This document shows, piece by piece, positions 25,045 to 36,000 of a stretch of DNA of 64,000 nt (the stretch's first letter is position 1; every line of letters begins with the position of its first letter). Both the position numbers and the translations under genes were made by a program. The stretch covers positions 930,001-994,000 of the forward strand of contig NZ_FOFN01000001.1 of the NCBI RefSeq assembly GCF_900111025.1. The letters are read 5' to 3'. The notes beneath the pieces are model-generated. The model made no database searches and had not been told where the DNA came from. It worked only from the letters and a program-made list of their open reading frames with translations. The DNA is from Hyunsoonleella jejuensis (lineage in GTDB: Bacteria > Bacteroidota > Bacteroidia > Flavobacteriales > Flavobacteriaceae).

Positions 25045-25051
25045 GACAAAT
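25024..25051 (+). promoter_or_regulatory. Candidate HTCS-binding motif, copy 1
   Basis: ACTA-N4-ACCTACC-N-TTTTTGAC-N-AAT lies 82 bp upstream of the amino-sugar operon start. The same pattern with identical spacing occurs on the minus strand at 37331-37358 in front of the hybrid two-component regulator gene: 22 of 22 defined positions match. Confidence 0.5.
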
Positions 25052-25132
25052 AATCATAGGGGTTAATTTGTTTAGATATAATTAATTTGTAAGAGTAGTG
25101 TTAATTAAATTTAAATAAGAACGCAAATAGTA

Positions 25133-26041
25133 ATGAGCATGCAAAAACCAACACTCGTAATACTGGCAGCAGGAATGGGGAGCAGATATGGAGGTCTAAA
25201 GCAAATGGATTCTTTTACGCAAGAAGGCGATACCATCATAGATTTTTCATTATTTGATGCTTTAAGGGCAGGATTCGGAAAGTTCGTATTTATAATCCGT
25301 AAAAGCTTTGAGAAAGAATTCAAGGCAATTTACAATAAGAAGTTAGAGGATAAAGCAGAGGTGGTTTATGTATATCAAGAACTTGATAATGTGCCAGAGC
25401 AATACGTGAATCCAGAACGTTCAAAACCATGGGGTACGGGTCATGCGTTGTTAATGGCTAAAGATGCCGTAAATGAAAACTTTGCCATAATTAATGGAGA
25501 TGATTTTTATGGAAGGGAAGCATTTCAGTCTATGGCTACCGCGCTAATGGCAACGGATAAAGATTCATATAATTTTAAAACTATGGCATATTTACTAAAG
25601 AATACAGTATCAGATTATGGTTATGTATCCAGAGGGGAATGCCAGTTAGATGACAATGGCTTTTTGATTGATGTTACTGAAAGAACGCATATAGAAAAAG
25701 TAGACGGCATATTGATGCGTAAGAATGATAGTGGAGCATTTATTCCTATTGATGAGGATACGGTAGTGTCTATGAATTTTTGGGGATTTACACCTAAATG
25801 CTTTGAATTTGGAGGGCAGTTGTTTCTAGATTTTTTAGAACAGAACAAAGAAAATTTAAAGGCAGAGTTTTATCTCCCAACTATCGTTAATGAAATCCTT
25901 AAATCTGGTGAGGCCAGCGTAGAGGTTTTAAAATCAGATGCTAAGTGGTTTGGTGTTACATATAGTGAAGATAAAGAGGTTGTAAAGAAGGCGATAAAAG
26001 AACTCAAAGCAAATAACGTATATCCTAAACACCTTTGGTAA
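25133..26041 (+). CDS. Sugar-1-phosphate nucleotidyltransferase
   Basis: This 302-residue NTP-transferase has the pyrophosphorylase signature LAAGMGSRYGGLKQ at the N-terminus and the metal site INGDDFYG. It is followed one base later by an NahK-like hexosamine 1-kinase gene, so the pair probably makes UDP-N-acetylhexosamine from salvaged GlcNAc/GalNAc via the 1-phosphate. Exact nucleotide and sugar are inferred from context. It heads the operon 25133-30445 and has the candidate regulator motif upstream. Confidence 0.82.
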   Translation: MSMQKPTLVILAAGMGSRYGGLKQMDSFTQEGDTIIDFSLFDALRAGFGKFVFIIRKSFEKEFKAIYNKKLEDKAEVVYVYQELDNVPEQYVNPERSKPWGTGHALLMAKDAVNENFAIINGDDFYGREAFQSMATALMATDKDSYNFKTMAYLLKNTVSDYGYVSRGECQLDDNGFLIDVTERTHIEKVDGILMRKNDSGAFIPIDEDTVVSMNFWGFTPKCFEFGGQLFLDFLEQNKENLKAEFYLPTIVNEILKSGEASVEVLKSDAKWFGVTYSEDKEVVKKAIKELKANNVYPKHLW

Positions 26042-27127
26042 ATGATGACGACAGAGCAAATAAAATTTAAATTCAACCAATTTGACCATAAATCGAAGCT
26101 TGTTTCATTTAAGGAATTGGCCTCTGGACATATAAACGATACTTTTTTGATTGAAACTGAAGAAGAACCGTTCTTTATTTTGCAGCGCATCAATCACGAT
26201 GTATTTAAAGATGTCCCTGGATTAATTTCGAATAAGGTGAGTGTAAGCAAACATCTTCAGGATAAATTATCACATTTACCCGAAAAAGAACTAAAACGTC
26301 GTGTCCTTACGTTTATTCCAACAAAAAGTGGAGACTATTATTATAAAGATGAAGATGGCAACTTCTGGAATGTTATGGTTTTCATTAAAGATAGCGTGAC
26401 TTATGAAATCGTTACCGATAAGGAAGTGGCCTATGAAGGCGGAAAACTATCAGGCGATTTTTTAAATCTTACCAGCGATTTTGATGCGTCTACCCTAACA
26501 GAAGTTATCCCTAAATTTCATAACATGTCGTTCAGGTACGCCCAATTTAAATCGGCAATACAATCGGCACCTAAGGAGCGCCTTTTTAAAGCTTCGGAAT
26601 ATATTGATAAGGCTTTAGATTTAGAGGATGAAATGCTTGTTCTTCAGAAATTGAAAGACTCTGGAGAAATAAAAACTAGAGTTACCCATAACGATACCAA
26701 AATTTCTAACACCTTATTTGACACAAACAACAAGGGGCTTTGCGTCATAGATACCGATACCGTAATGCCGGGTATTGTACACTATGATTTTGGTGATGCT
26801 ATTAGAACGATATGCAATACCGCAGCCGAAGATGAAACTAATTTAGATCTGGTCAACTTCAATGTAGAGTTTTATAACGCTTACAAACAGGGATTCTTAG
26901 AAGAAGTAGAATCAGCACTATCAGACAAAGAAATTGAAACGTTGCCATTGGCAGCAAAATCTATGATATTTATTATGGCACTTCGTTTTCTTACAGATTT
27001 CTTGAATAATGACCTATACTACAAAACAAAATATCCTGAGCATAATTTAGATCGTGCTAAAAATCAATTCAAACTTTTAGATAGCTTTATTATGCAGGTT
27101 GAAAATAAATATTATAAAGTAAATTGA
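26042..27127 (+). CDS. N-acetylhexosamine 1-kinase-like phosphotransferase
   Basis: An aminoglycoside phosphotransferase-fold kinase of 361 residues, the length of NahK. Catalytic loop THNDTKISNTLFD and metal-binding VIDTDTVMPGIVHYDFGDAIRT are visible. NahK phosphorylates GlcNAc/GalNAc at C1 in the salvage of lacto- and galacto-N-biose or mucin sugars. Two consecutive ATGs (26042, 26045) are possible starts. The linked nucleotidyltransferase, NagB fusion and GH109-containing PUL fit amino-sugar use. Confidence 0.85.
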   Translation: MMTTEQIKFKFNQFDHKSKLVSFKELASGHINDTFLIETEEEPFFILQRINHDVFKDVPGLISNKVSVSKHLQDKLSHLPEKELKRRVLTFIPTKSGDYYYKDEDGNFWNVMVFIKDSVTYEIVTDKEVAYEGGKLSGDFLNLTSDFDASTLTEVIPKFHNMSFRYAQFKSAIQSAPKERLFKASEYIDKALDLEDEMLVLQKLKDSGEIKTRVTHNDTKISNTLFDTNNKGLCVIDTDTVMPGIVHYDFGDAIRTICNTAAEDETNLDLVNFNVEFYNAYKQGFLEEVESALSDKEIETLPLAAKSMIFIMALRFLTDFLNNDLYYKTKYPEHNLDRAKNQFKLLDSFIMQVENKYYKVN

Positions 27128-27158
27128 ATCAAGCTTTAACATTCTAACAAATGAAATA

Positions 27159-28472
27159 ATGACAGAACTATCTAAAAACAGTAACAGGGTTGCAATAGCA
27201 ATAATAGCAGGATTATTTTTCATCTTCGGATTTGTAACTTGGATAAATGGTGCTTTAATACCGTTTATGAAAACCATAAATGAGCTCACCGAAGCGCAAT
27301 CGTATTTAGTAGCCTCTGCTTCATACATTTCTTTTGTGGTAATGGCGTTACCAGCGTCTTACATCCTTGGTAAAATTGGTTACCGCAAAGGGATGTCCCT
27401 AGGCCTTATTATAATGGCCATTGGGGCTTTGGTTTTTATACCAGCGGCGGAAGCCCGTACCTATAGCGTTTTCCTTATAGCTATTTTTATTCAAGGGATT
27501 GGAATGACTATTTTACAGACAGCTGCCAATCCTTACATTACCATTTTAGGGCCCATTGAAAGTGGTGCTAAACGTATTGCCATTATGGGTATAGCCAATA
27601 AAACTGCAGGCGCTTTAGGGTCTTTAATTTTTGGGGCTATATTGCTCTCTGGTATTGATGATGTGAAAGAAAAATTAAGCACTGTATCCGAAACTGAAAA
27701 AGGACAGCTTTTAGATACCATGGCAGATAGTGTATTTACACCCTATGTAATTATGGCAATAGTGCTTTTTGTGTTAGGTATTTTAATTAGAAAAGCGCCT
27801 TTACCACATGTTGAGGCTGCGCCTGCTGATGAGCTCAAAACAGGAGAAACCTCAAAGACGAGCATTTTTCAATTTCCTCACTTATGGTTTGGTGTGCTAA
27901 CGCTATTTGTTTATGTGGGTGCAGAGGTAATTGCTGGAGACACTATTATTGCCTACGGGATATCTTTAGGATTTTCAGGCGAGGAAGCAAAATTCTTTAC
28001 CACTTTTACCTTAATGGCTATGGTGGCTACGTATGCTTTAGGGGTATTTTTAATACCAAAGTACCTAAAGCAAGATATGGCATTAAAAATAAGCGCAGCT
28101 TTAGGAATTCTTTTTAGTATCTGTATTCTACTTACTAATGGATTTACTTCGGTATTGTTTGTAGCGGCATTAGGTGTTGCAAATGCTTTGGTGTGGCCTG
28201 CCGTTTGGCCATTAACATTGGAAGGCCTTGGTAAGTTTACCAAAACCGCATCAGCATTATTAATTATGGCTATTGCTGGAGGCGCAATTATACCACCGTT
28301 GTACGGGAGATTGGTAGATTCTGGCAAACATGAGCTAATAACAACTGGTATGGGAGAAGCGGAGGCAGTTGCATCATCGGCAACATCAAGCTACTGGATT
28401 TTAATTCCATGTTACGCCATTATATTGTTGTTCGCCTTATGGGGTCATAAAATAAAAAGTTGGTCAAAGTAA
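27159..28472 (+). CDS. Sugar MFS transporter (NagP/FucP-type)
   Basis: This 437-residue major facilitator has twelve helices in the fucose/glucose permease FucP/GluP family. Signatures are FGFVTWINGALIPF, FIQGIGMTILQTAANPYI, and NALVWPAVWPLTLEGLG in the C-terminal half. The wording matches Bacteroidota GlcNAc permease NagP. Adjacent kinase and deaminase genes support N-acetylhexosamine as substrate across the inner membrane. Confidence 0.88.
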   Translation: MTELSKNSNRVAIAIIAGLFFIFGFVTWINGALIPFMKTINELTEAQSYLVASASYISFVVMALPASYILGKIGYRKGMSLGLIIMAIGALVFIPAAEARTYSVFLIAIFIQGIGMTILQTAANPYITILGPIESGAKRIAIMGIANKTAGALGSLIFGAILLSGIDDVKEKLSTVSETEKGQLLDTMADSVFTPYVIMAIVLFVLGILIRKAPLPHVEAAPADELKTGETSKTSIFQFPHLWFGVLTLFVYVGAEVIAGDTIIAYGISLGFSGEEAKFFTTFTLMAMVATYALGVFLIPKYLKQDMALKISAALGILFSICILLTNGFTSVLFVAALGVANALVWPAVWPLTLEGLGKFTKTASALLIMAIAGGAIIPPLYGRLVDSGKHELITTGMGEAEAVASSATSSYWILIPCYAIILLFALWGHKIKSWSK

Positions 28473-28516
28473 TTTAAAAATAGAACATATAAAATTCAAC
28501 ATATAATCAAAAGAAC

Positions 28517-30445
28517 ATGCTAAAGAGTAATATTGATAAGGCAACTAGTTTTGAAAAGCGTTTTGAAAACGCTGGTACCGTAGTTTATGAGGATTCAGAG
28601 GCAGCATCAAAAGCTGTAGCCGAGGAAATGGCGGCTCTAATTAGGGTTAAGCAATCTCAAAAACAACCTTGCATTTTAGGATTGGCAACGGGTTCTACGC
28701 CAAAAGGCTTATATGCTGAGTTGGTAAGAATGCACAAAGAAGAGGGCTTGAGCTTTAAGAATGTAGTGAGTTTCAATTTGGATGAATATTACCCAATGGA
28801 GCCCGATTCCGTTCATAGTTATGTTAGGTTTATGAAGGAGCTTTTATTTAATCATGTAGATATTTTACCTGAGAATATCCATATTCCAGATGGTACATTA
28901 ACAAAAGAAAACATATCTGAACATTGTAGTAATTACGAAGCAAAAATAAAAGCTTTAGGCGGTATAGATCTTCAAATATTAGGTATAGGTGGTAACGGAC
29001 ATATTGGTTTTAACGAGTCAGGATCTTTGCAAAACTCAAGAACCCGCTTGGTCGCATTAGACCATATTACGCGTGTGGCAGCAAGTAATGATTTTGGTGG
29101 GTTGGATAAAACACCTAGAACAGCAATCACCTTAGGTGTTAAAAAAATTATGGAGGCCAAACGTGTTATTTTAATGGCATGGGGAGAGCGCAAGTCTGAA
29201 ATTATCAAAGCTGCTGTAGAAGGTCCTGTAACGAATCAAGTTCCTGCATCTTTCCTACAAGAACATGATAATGCCACATTTGTTATTGATCAAAATGCAG
29301 CATCAAAACTTACACGGATTGATACGCCATGGTTGGTTGAGAAGATCGAATGGACTCAAAAATTAACCAGAAAGGCTGTATTAGGTTTAGCATTAAAATT
29401 AAAGAAGCCGATTTTAATGTTAACAGATGCAGACTATATTGAGAATGGAATGAGCGATTTGCTAGCCGACTCTGGGCCGGCTTATGATATTAATATTGAT
29501 ATTTTTAACCAAGTACAACACACTATTACCGGATGGCCAGGAGGTAAGCCCAATTCTGATGAAAGTAAACGCCCCGAACGTGCTGAACCTGCCAAAAAAC
29601 GCGTGCTTATTTTTAGTCCGCATCCAGATGATGATATTATTAGCATGGGTGGTACTTTTAGACGTTTAGTTGAGCAAGGCCATGATGTGCATGTAGCGTA
29701 TCAAACCTCTGGGAATATTGCTGTTGCAGATGATGAGGCATTGCGTTTTGCAAGTTTTGTATGTGATTTTAATAAGAAATTTGATATAGAAAGTTCTGAA
29801 ACTCAAAATATTTATAAAAAAACTGTAGCTTTTTTAAAGAATAAAAGGCCTAGTGAAATGGATATACCAGAGGTTAGGCATATCAAAGGACTCATAAGAA
29901 AGGGAGAAGCACGAGCTACAAGTCATTTTGTTGGTTTAGAGGATGATCACATCCATTTTATGGAACTGCCTTTTTATGAAACAGGTACCATTGAAAAGAA
30001 ACCCATTGGTGAAAAAGATATAAAACTAACTATGGATTTGATTGAAAAGATAAAGCCTCATCAAATCTATGCAGCTGGCGATTTGGCAGATCCACATGGC
30101 ACGCATAAAGTATGTTTAGATGCTATTTTCGCTGCAGTAAAGAATCTAAAAGGCAAGTCGTTTATGAAAGATTGTTGGGTATGGTTGTATAGAGGGGCAT
30201 GGCAGGAATGGGATATTGACGAAATTGAAATGGCAGTACCAATGAGCCCAGGTCAGGTACTAGAAAAGCGTTATGGAATATTTAAGCATCAATCTCAAAA
30301 AGATGGCGTAGTATTTCAAGGTAATGATAGCAGGGAGTTTTGGGAAAGAGCCGAAGATAGAAACAAGGAAACAGCTCAACTTTATCACGAATTAGGTTTA
30401 GCCCACTATGCCGCAATAGAGGCTTTTGTGAAATATGATTTTTAA
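28517..30445 (+). CDS. nagB: Glucosamine-6-phosphate deaminase fused to PIG-L deacetylase
   Basis: This 642-residue bifunctional protein has NagB at residues about 20-290, with GLATGSTPKGLY, SFNLDEYYPM and LGIGGNGHIGFNESG; it converts GlcN-6-P to Fru-6-P and ammonia. A linker leads to a PIG-L/LmbE deacetylase domain at about 360-600 with FSPHPDDDIISMGGT and the second zinc motif DPHGTHK. This fusion is widespread in Bacteroidota; the PIG-L part may deacetylate GlcNAc-6-P or another N-acetyl sugar, which would remove the need for a separate NagA. No other deacetylase is seen in the window. Confidence 0.9.
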   Translation: MLKSNIDKATSFEKRFENAGTVVYEDSEAASKAVAEEMAALIRVKQSQKQPCILGLATGSTPKGLYAELVRMHKEEGLSFKNVVSFNLDEYYPMEPDSVHSYVRFMKELLFNHVDILPENIHIPDGTLTKENISEHCSNYEAKIKALGGIDLQILGIGGNGHIGFNESGSLQNSRTRLVALDHITRVAASNDFGGLDKTPRTAITLGVKKIMEAKRVILMAWGERKSEIIKAAVEGPVTNQVPASFLQEHDNATFVIDQNAASKLTRIDTPWLVEKIEWTQKLTRKAVLGLALKLKKPILMLTDADYIENGMSDLLADSGPAYDINIDIFNQVQHTITGWPGGKPNSDESKRPERAEPAKKRVLIFSPHPDDDIISMGGTFRRLVEQGHDVHVAYQTSGNIAVADDEALRFASFVCDFNKKFDIESSETQNIYKKTVAFLKNKRPSEMDIPEVRHIKGLIRKGEARATSHFVGLEDDHIHFMELPFYETGTIEKKPIGEKDIKLTMDLIEKIKPHQIYAAGDLADPHGTHKVCLDAIFAAVKNLKGKSFMKDCWVWLYRGAWQEWDIDEIEMAVPMSPGQVLEKRYGIFKHQSQKDGVVFQGNDSREFWERAEDRNKETAQLYHELGLAHYAAIEAFVKYDF

Positions 30446-30470
30446 TGTAAAGGAGGATAGAATAATTCGA

Positions 30471-30801
30471 TATGTTTGAAAACGTTAAATATTTAGAAAA
30501 CAGCTACAAGTTGTCTTTTCAAGGTTTTATAGATTCGACTGAATCGTATAATAAGTTAATCAATTGGATAAGTGCTGAATATGTGCTTTTTCTATAAGAT
30601 TTTTCAGAATGTTTAACCATTTTTTTTCCAGGAGGAAAATTAGAAATAAGTAAGACTAAAAAGGTAGAGCAGTTGGTACAGTTCAGTATAGATGTAGAAA
30701 GCAAATATGAAAAGCAATGCATTAGTATTAAGGATGATATAGCTCAAATTATAAAACATTTCGAAGTCTTTACTAATGCCTATGAAGCGACTGATGCTTG
30801 A
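30471..30801 (+). pseudogene. Unrecognised ORF interrupted by an in-frame stop
   Basis: ATG 30471 opens MFENVKYLENSYKLSFQGF and runs 41 codons to a TAA (30594-30596). The same frame then continues without further stops for 67 codons (ECLTIFFPGGKLEISKTKK through IIKHFEVFTNAYEATDA) to a TGA at 30799. A single stop in an otherwise protein-like frame of about 109 codons suggests a recently inactivated gene. I do not recognise the family. It lies in the gap between the NagB fusion and the GMC oxidoreductase. Confidence 0.45.
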
Positions 30802-30842
30802 ATATAAATAATGTTGATGCAGATTTAATAAAAGGTAAACTC

Positions 30843-32531
30843 ATGACCGAGGAATTTGATGCCATTGTTATTGGAACAGGAGTGTCTGGAGGTTGGGCAG
30901 CAAAGGAACTTTGTGAAAAAGGACTTAAAACCTTGGTGCTGGAACGCGGTAGAATGGTTAATCACGTAGCAGATTATCCAACAGCAAATAAGGATATTTG
31001 GGAGTTTGCGTATAGGGGGAAACCAACTTCAAATGATAGAATAAAACAATTCAAGCAACACCGAACGGGTTTTGTAACCCATGAAGCTACAAGTCATTGG
31101 TTTGTTAACGATTTAAAGCACCCTTACAATGAAAAAAAACGTTTTGATTGGATAAGGGGTTATCATGTAGGCGGTCGTTCTATTACGTGGGGTAGGCAGT
31201 CCTTGAGAATGGGTAATCTTGATTTTGAAGCCAACAAAAAAGAGCATATTGCCGTAGATTGGCCTATTAGGTATAATGATATAGCGCCTTGGTACACTAA
31301 AGTTGAAAAATTTATTGGTGTTTGTGGAGAAAAATTAGGGCTATCTCATTTACCGGATGGCCATTTTTCGCCCCCTATGGCTTTAAATGTGGTTGAGCGT
31401 TACTTTAAAAAGGTAATTTCAGAAAATTATACGAATAGATATTTAACTATAGGGCGTTTTGCAAACTTAACGGGAGACGCTGTTCACGAAGGTAGAGGAA
31501 ATTGTATTTATAGAAACAGGTGCATGAGAGGCTGTCCTCTAGGAGCTTATTTCAGCAGTAATTCTTCAACATTGCCAGCAGCGGAACGAACAGGCAATAT
31601 GGTGTTAAGGCCAAACGCGATAGTACATGAGATTATTTACGATGATTCCAAAAATAAAGCGACAGGCGTTAAAATTATTGATGCCATATCAAAAGAAAAA
31701 ATAGAATATTCTGCGAAGATTATTTTCTGTTGCGCTTCTACAGTTGCAACTACGAGTATATTGCTACAATCTAAATCTAAAAGATTTCCAAATGGCCTGG
31801 GGAATGACAGCGGGGAGTTAGGACATAATTTAATGGATCATCATTTTAGGGTAGGGGCAACCGCAGAAATAGATGGCTTCACAAAAGACTTTCAGAATAA
31901 GTATCGTCCAGGAAGTTTCCATATTCCTAGATTTAGGAATTTAGAAGATGCTTCAACTAAAACAGGATTCTTAAGAGGATACAGTTTTCAAGGTAGTGCC
32001 AGTAGAACTGATTGGAGACGTGCAATTAAAGAATTAAGCTATGGTAAAGCATTTAAAGACAGTCTTTTAAAACCAGGAAATTGGCGTATTGGTATTACGG
32101 GCTTTGGCGAATGTTTACCATACCATGACAATAAAATGGAGCTAGATTATAATAAACTAGACGAATGGGGTTTGCCAACCATTACATTTGATGCAGAGTT
32201 TAAAGAGAACGAAATGCTAATGCGTAAAGATATTAAGAGAGAGGCAATTAAAATGTTAACTCTAGCTGGTTTTAAAAATGTAACAGGTTTTGATGAGGCA
32301 TTTTATCCAGGGCATGCTATACACGAAATGGGGACTGCTAGAATGGGCCGTAACCCAGAAACATCAGTACTTAATAAATACAATCAAATTCATGCGGTAC
32401 CAAATGTTTTTGTTACTGATGGCGCTTGTATGACGTCTTCGGGAAACCAAAACCCTTCTTTAACCTATATGGCATTAACAGCTAGAGCTGTAGATTACGC
32501 TATAAAACAATTAAATGCTAAAGCCTTTTAG
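30843..32531 (+). CDS. GMC family oxidoreductase (putative sugar 3-dehydrogenase large subunit)
   Basis: A 562-residue FAD-dependent GMC oxidoreductase. The ADP-binding motif is VIGTGVSGGWAAKEL, a Cys-rich segment is CIYRNRCMRGCPLGAYFSS, and the C-terminal active site has HEMGTARMG and the His/Asn-type GNQNPSLTYM. Relatives with a gluconate dehydrogenase subunit 3 partner oxidise sugars or glycosides, often at C3. ATG 30843 is preferred; a TTG at 30798 would add 15 residues. It has no signal peptide and is followed two bases later by its Tat-signal small subunit, so export as a complex is likely. Confidence 0.88.
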   Translation: MTEEFDAIVIGTGVSGGWAAKELCEKGLKTLVLERGRMVNHVADYPTANKDIWEFAYRGKPTSNDRIKQFKQHRTGFVTHEATSHWFVNDLKHPYNEKKRFDWIRGYHVGGRSITWGRQSLRMGNLDFEANKKEHIAVDWPIRYNDIAPWYTKVEKFIGVCGEKLGLSHLPDGHFSPPMALNVVERYFKKVISENYTNRYLTIGRFANLTGDAVHEGRGNCIYRNRCMRGCPLGAYFSSNSSTLPAAERTGNMVLRPNAIVHEIIYDDSKNKATGVKIIDAISKEKIEYSAKIIFCCASTVATTSILLQSKSKRFPNGLGNDSGELGHNLMDHHFRVGATAEIDGFTKDFQNKYRPGSFHIPRFRNLEDASTKTGFLRGYSFQGSASRTDWRRAIKELSYGKAFKDSLLKPGNWRIGITGFGECLPYHDNKMELDYNKLDEWGLPTITFDAEFKENEMLMRKDIKREAIKMLTLAGFKNVTGFDEAFYPGHAIHEMGTARMGRNPETSVLNKYNQIHAVPNVFVTDGACMTSSGNQNPSLTYMALTARAVDYAIKQLNAKAF

Positions 32532-32533
32532 GT

Positions 32534-33082
32534 ATGGAGAGAAGAACGGCCATAAAAAATATTGTAATGTCTTTGGGTATCAGCGTAAGTGCTTCTTCTG
32601 TACTAAGCATTTTGGAATCATGCACAAATAATAGGGCTAAATTCAAACCTGTATTTTTTAATTTGAATGAAAAACGTCTTATTGATCTTTTGGTGGATAT
32701 CATTCTTCCAAGAACGTCAACTTTAGGTGGTAAAGATTTGAATTTAACTCAATTTGTAGATAAAATTTGTAAGCATGTATTGGCAACCCAAGAGCAACAT
32801 TTTATGAAGCAAGGAGCAGAAGTGTTTCAAAGCAGATTAAATGATGAGTTAAACAAGACAATTTCTAATGCTTCAGCAGCCGATTTAGAAGTCTTTGTTA
32901 GTTCGCATTTCAATACGTCAAAAGAAAAAGAAATTTTTAGTTTACTAGAGCAGGATTTCGATACGTTAAACGAGGCAGAGAAAAACAACTACCAATTCTT
33001 TTATTTCTTTAAGACAGCTAGGGAATTTAGCTTGTTGGGTTATTTCACGTCACAATCAATCGTGGAGGATTATCTTAAGTAA
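32534..33082 (+). CDS. Gluconate 2-dehydrogenase subunit 3 family protein
   Basis: This 182-residue partner of the GMC oxidoreductase begins MERRTAIKNIVMSLG, a twin-arginine-like signal, followed by a lipobox ending in Cys after SILES, so a membrane-anchored periplasmic protein is expected. The rest fits the PF13618 helical subunit (LIDLLVDIILPRTSTLGG near residue 48). Such subunits carry the large GMC subunit through the Tat pathway. It converges on the regulator gene with 12 bases between. Confidence 0.87.
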   Translation: MERRTAIKNIVMSLGISVSASSVLSILESCTNNRAKFKPVFFNLNEKRLIDLLVDIILPRTSTLGGKDLNLTQFVDKICKHVLATQEQHFMKQGAEVFQSRLNDELNKTISNASAADLEVFVSSHFNTSKEKEIFSLLEQDFDTLNEAEKNNYQFFYFFKTAREFSLLGYFTSQSIVEDYLK

Positions 33083-33094
33083 CAGAATTGTGTA

Positions 33095-36000
33095 CTACGA
33101 TTGAGTGATAGGGTTAATTTTATACTTATTAATAATTTTTTCTACACCACTAAGTTTAGCCTCCCTTTTAAAAGTGGCGGGAGGAACTCCAAATTCTTCT
33201 TTAAAGCTTTTAGCAAAGTACTTCGGGTCTTTATAACCAACCATATATGCTGCTTCTGAAATGTTATAACCGTTTTTAATAATTAATAATGCAGCTTTTT
33301 TTAATCTTAGGGATTTTACTAAGTCTATTAATGTTCTACCGGTAATCTCTTGATATTTTCTGTAAATAACAGAATAGCTCATATTAAAAGTTTTGGTTAA
33401 ATCTTCCAGTTTAAAATCCGGATTTTCTAATTGCGTATTAATTTCATTCACCAAATCTTGTAAGAAAATATCATCTTTTGAGGGTTCGCTAATATCGACT
33501 GGAGCGCTAATAAGATCAGTTTTATATTTAGAAATAATTTTTTCTCTAGAAGTAAGAATGTTGTTGACTTTTAACAATAATTCATGAAAGTTAAAGGGCT
33601 TCTTTATATACTCTATAGCGCCTACATTTAGGCCTTTTATTTTTGCAGATGTTGAATTTTTAGCTGTTAATAGTATAATAGGGATATGATATGTAGATTT
33701 CTTTTTTTGTAGAGTTTTCGACATCTCGATACCATCCATAACGGGCATCATAATATCACTTATTATTAAATCTGGCATGTGTTTTTCGGCTAGAACAATA
33801 CCCTCTTTACCATTAGGAGCAATTAATAAGTTATAATAATCACTTAAAACATCTTTTAGAAACATTTGCATTTCTATGTTGTCTTCAACAATTAGTAATG
33901 TTTGGTTTTTATCTTTAATTAGATTGTTGACAGAATAATCGCTATCGGAGATTAATGCTTCGTTTTTCGATAAATTGGATATAGTGTTGGTGTCTTGGAT
34001 TAAAACTTTTTCGTCTTGAGTAAAAATATCTTCTCTAGTAGATAGATTTACAGAAAACGTTGTGCCGGTTTCTGGGGAAGATGAGACATTAATGCTGCCT
34101 TTGTGGAGATTTACAAGGTCCTTTGTTAGCGCTAATCCAATACCGGATCCTTTTGTCCCCTTTCCTGTTTCTGATTGATAGAAAAGTTTGAATATGTCAT
34201 CTAGCTCGTTTTTAGGGATTCCTGGGCCAGAATCTTCTACAGAAATTTTTATCTCTTCTTCCGAAGGTATTTCTATGACTTTTACTTTTATAGTGCCTTC
34301 GCTAGGTGTAAACTTAAATGCATTAGATAATAAATTATAGATAACATGCTCAATTTTTTCGGAATCGTACCAAATTTTAATATCGTTTTTTGGATATTCT
34401 TGGATGAAATCAATATTCTTAAATCGAGCTTGTTCACTAAAAGATTGAGATATCCGCTTTAAATCTGCTATTAAATCGTTTTTTGATGCATAAACTCTTA
34501 GCCTTCCAAGTTCTTTATTTCTAATGGTCATCAATTCCATAGCAATTCTAGAAAGACGGTTGGCGTTATTATCTATCATTAAAAGACGTTGTCTCAATAG
34601 TTCATTTCCATTATCCGTAGCTCTTTTTAACATGTCTGAAATTGGACCAAGAATTAAGGTAAGTGGAGTTTGAATTTCATGAGACATTTTTGCGAAAAAA
34701 TTCATTTTTAGAGCGTATAGCTCCTTTTCTTTATTGTTTTCCCAAGTTTCTTTCGCAAGTCTATTCTTTAAACGTAGCCATAGTACAATGCTGTATGCAA
34801 TTAAAGCTACAGCAATTAGATATAGCATATAAGCCAAATTACTTTGGTACCATGGTGGCATAATAGATAAATTAACGGCAATAGGGGTGATATTCCAGTT
34901 GCCTCTTTTGGAGCCTGCTTTAACTTCGAATGTGTAGTCGCCATGAGGTATGTTAGTGTATGAGGCTGTTCTACTTTCCTTTGGTGCTATCCAGTCTTTA
35001 TCAAAACCATTTAACCTGTACACATAGTGATAGTCAGTATTTATAATATTGCCTATAGCTGCAAACTGAAACGAAAAAGAAGATTGATCGTAATCGAGTT
35101 TTAAGTGCTCTACACGTTCGACGCCCTGTTTTACCTGATTAGGAATAATCAAATTTGCAGGTTTGTTTAAAATTTCAATATCATTGATGTATAGTTGGCC
35201 TTCTGTATTCGTTTTAATAAGATCCTTTGGGGAAAAAGCATTTACGCCATTTTCTCCTCCGAAATAAAAGGTGCCCTCATCATCTTTAAAAGCACTTCTA
35301 AAAGAGAATTCCTTACTTTGAAAACCATCTATTTGGTAATAGGAGTTTAACTCATCTTTTTCTAAATTATAATGGTGCATACCATTTAAACTACTAAGCC
35401 ATAAATTATTTGGATCCTCTAGTAATAACGCTGTAAAAAAGTATTCTTTCAAAGATTCTTTTTTGTAATACGGTAGAAAGGATTCTTTTTCGAGATTAAA
35501 TTGAATTAACATGCCTGAGGCACAAACCATCCACAGGGTGCCTTGAAAATCTGGTACTAACGATAGAATGTTGTAATTCCGTAAATCGTCATTATCATTT
35601 AAAAAATAATTATGTTTGGTAAAATAGGAATCATTTAAATCATTGAAATTTTCATTAAACTTAAACAATTGACTTGGGTTTACACTAAGCCAAACAGTTT
35701 TGTTTTCATCCTCTGCTAGACTCATTGAAACGTTTCCAAATAATCCATTTGAATCATATTTAAATGTTGCCAATAAATCTTGATTGGTATTATAGATATT
35801 AATGGACCTAGTTGAGGTTGCCCAAATTCTGTTCTTTGAATCTTTGAAAAGAGTCCTTATATCATCTGAATAAAGGTTATCAGAAATTATGGTTTTTAAT
35901 TTTTGAAATTTATCCCGTTTCGGGTAATAAATCCATAAGCCATTTTGATATGTAGCTATCCAAATATTACCATGAGCATCTTCTAATAAATTTTGGATAT

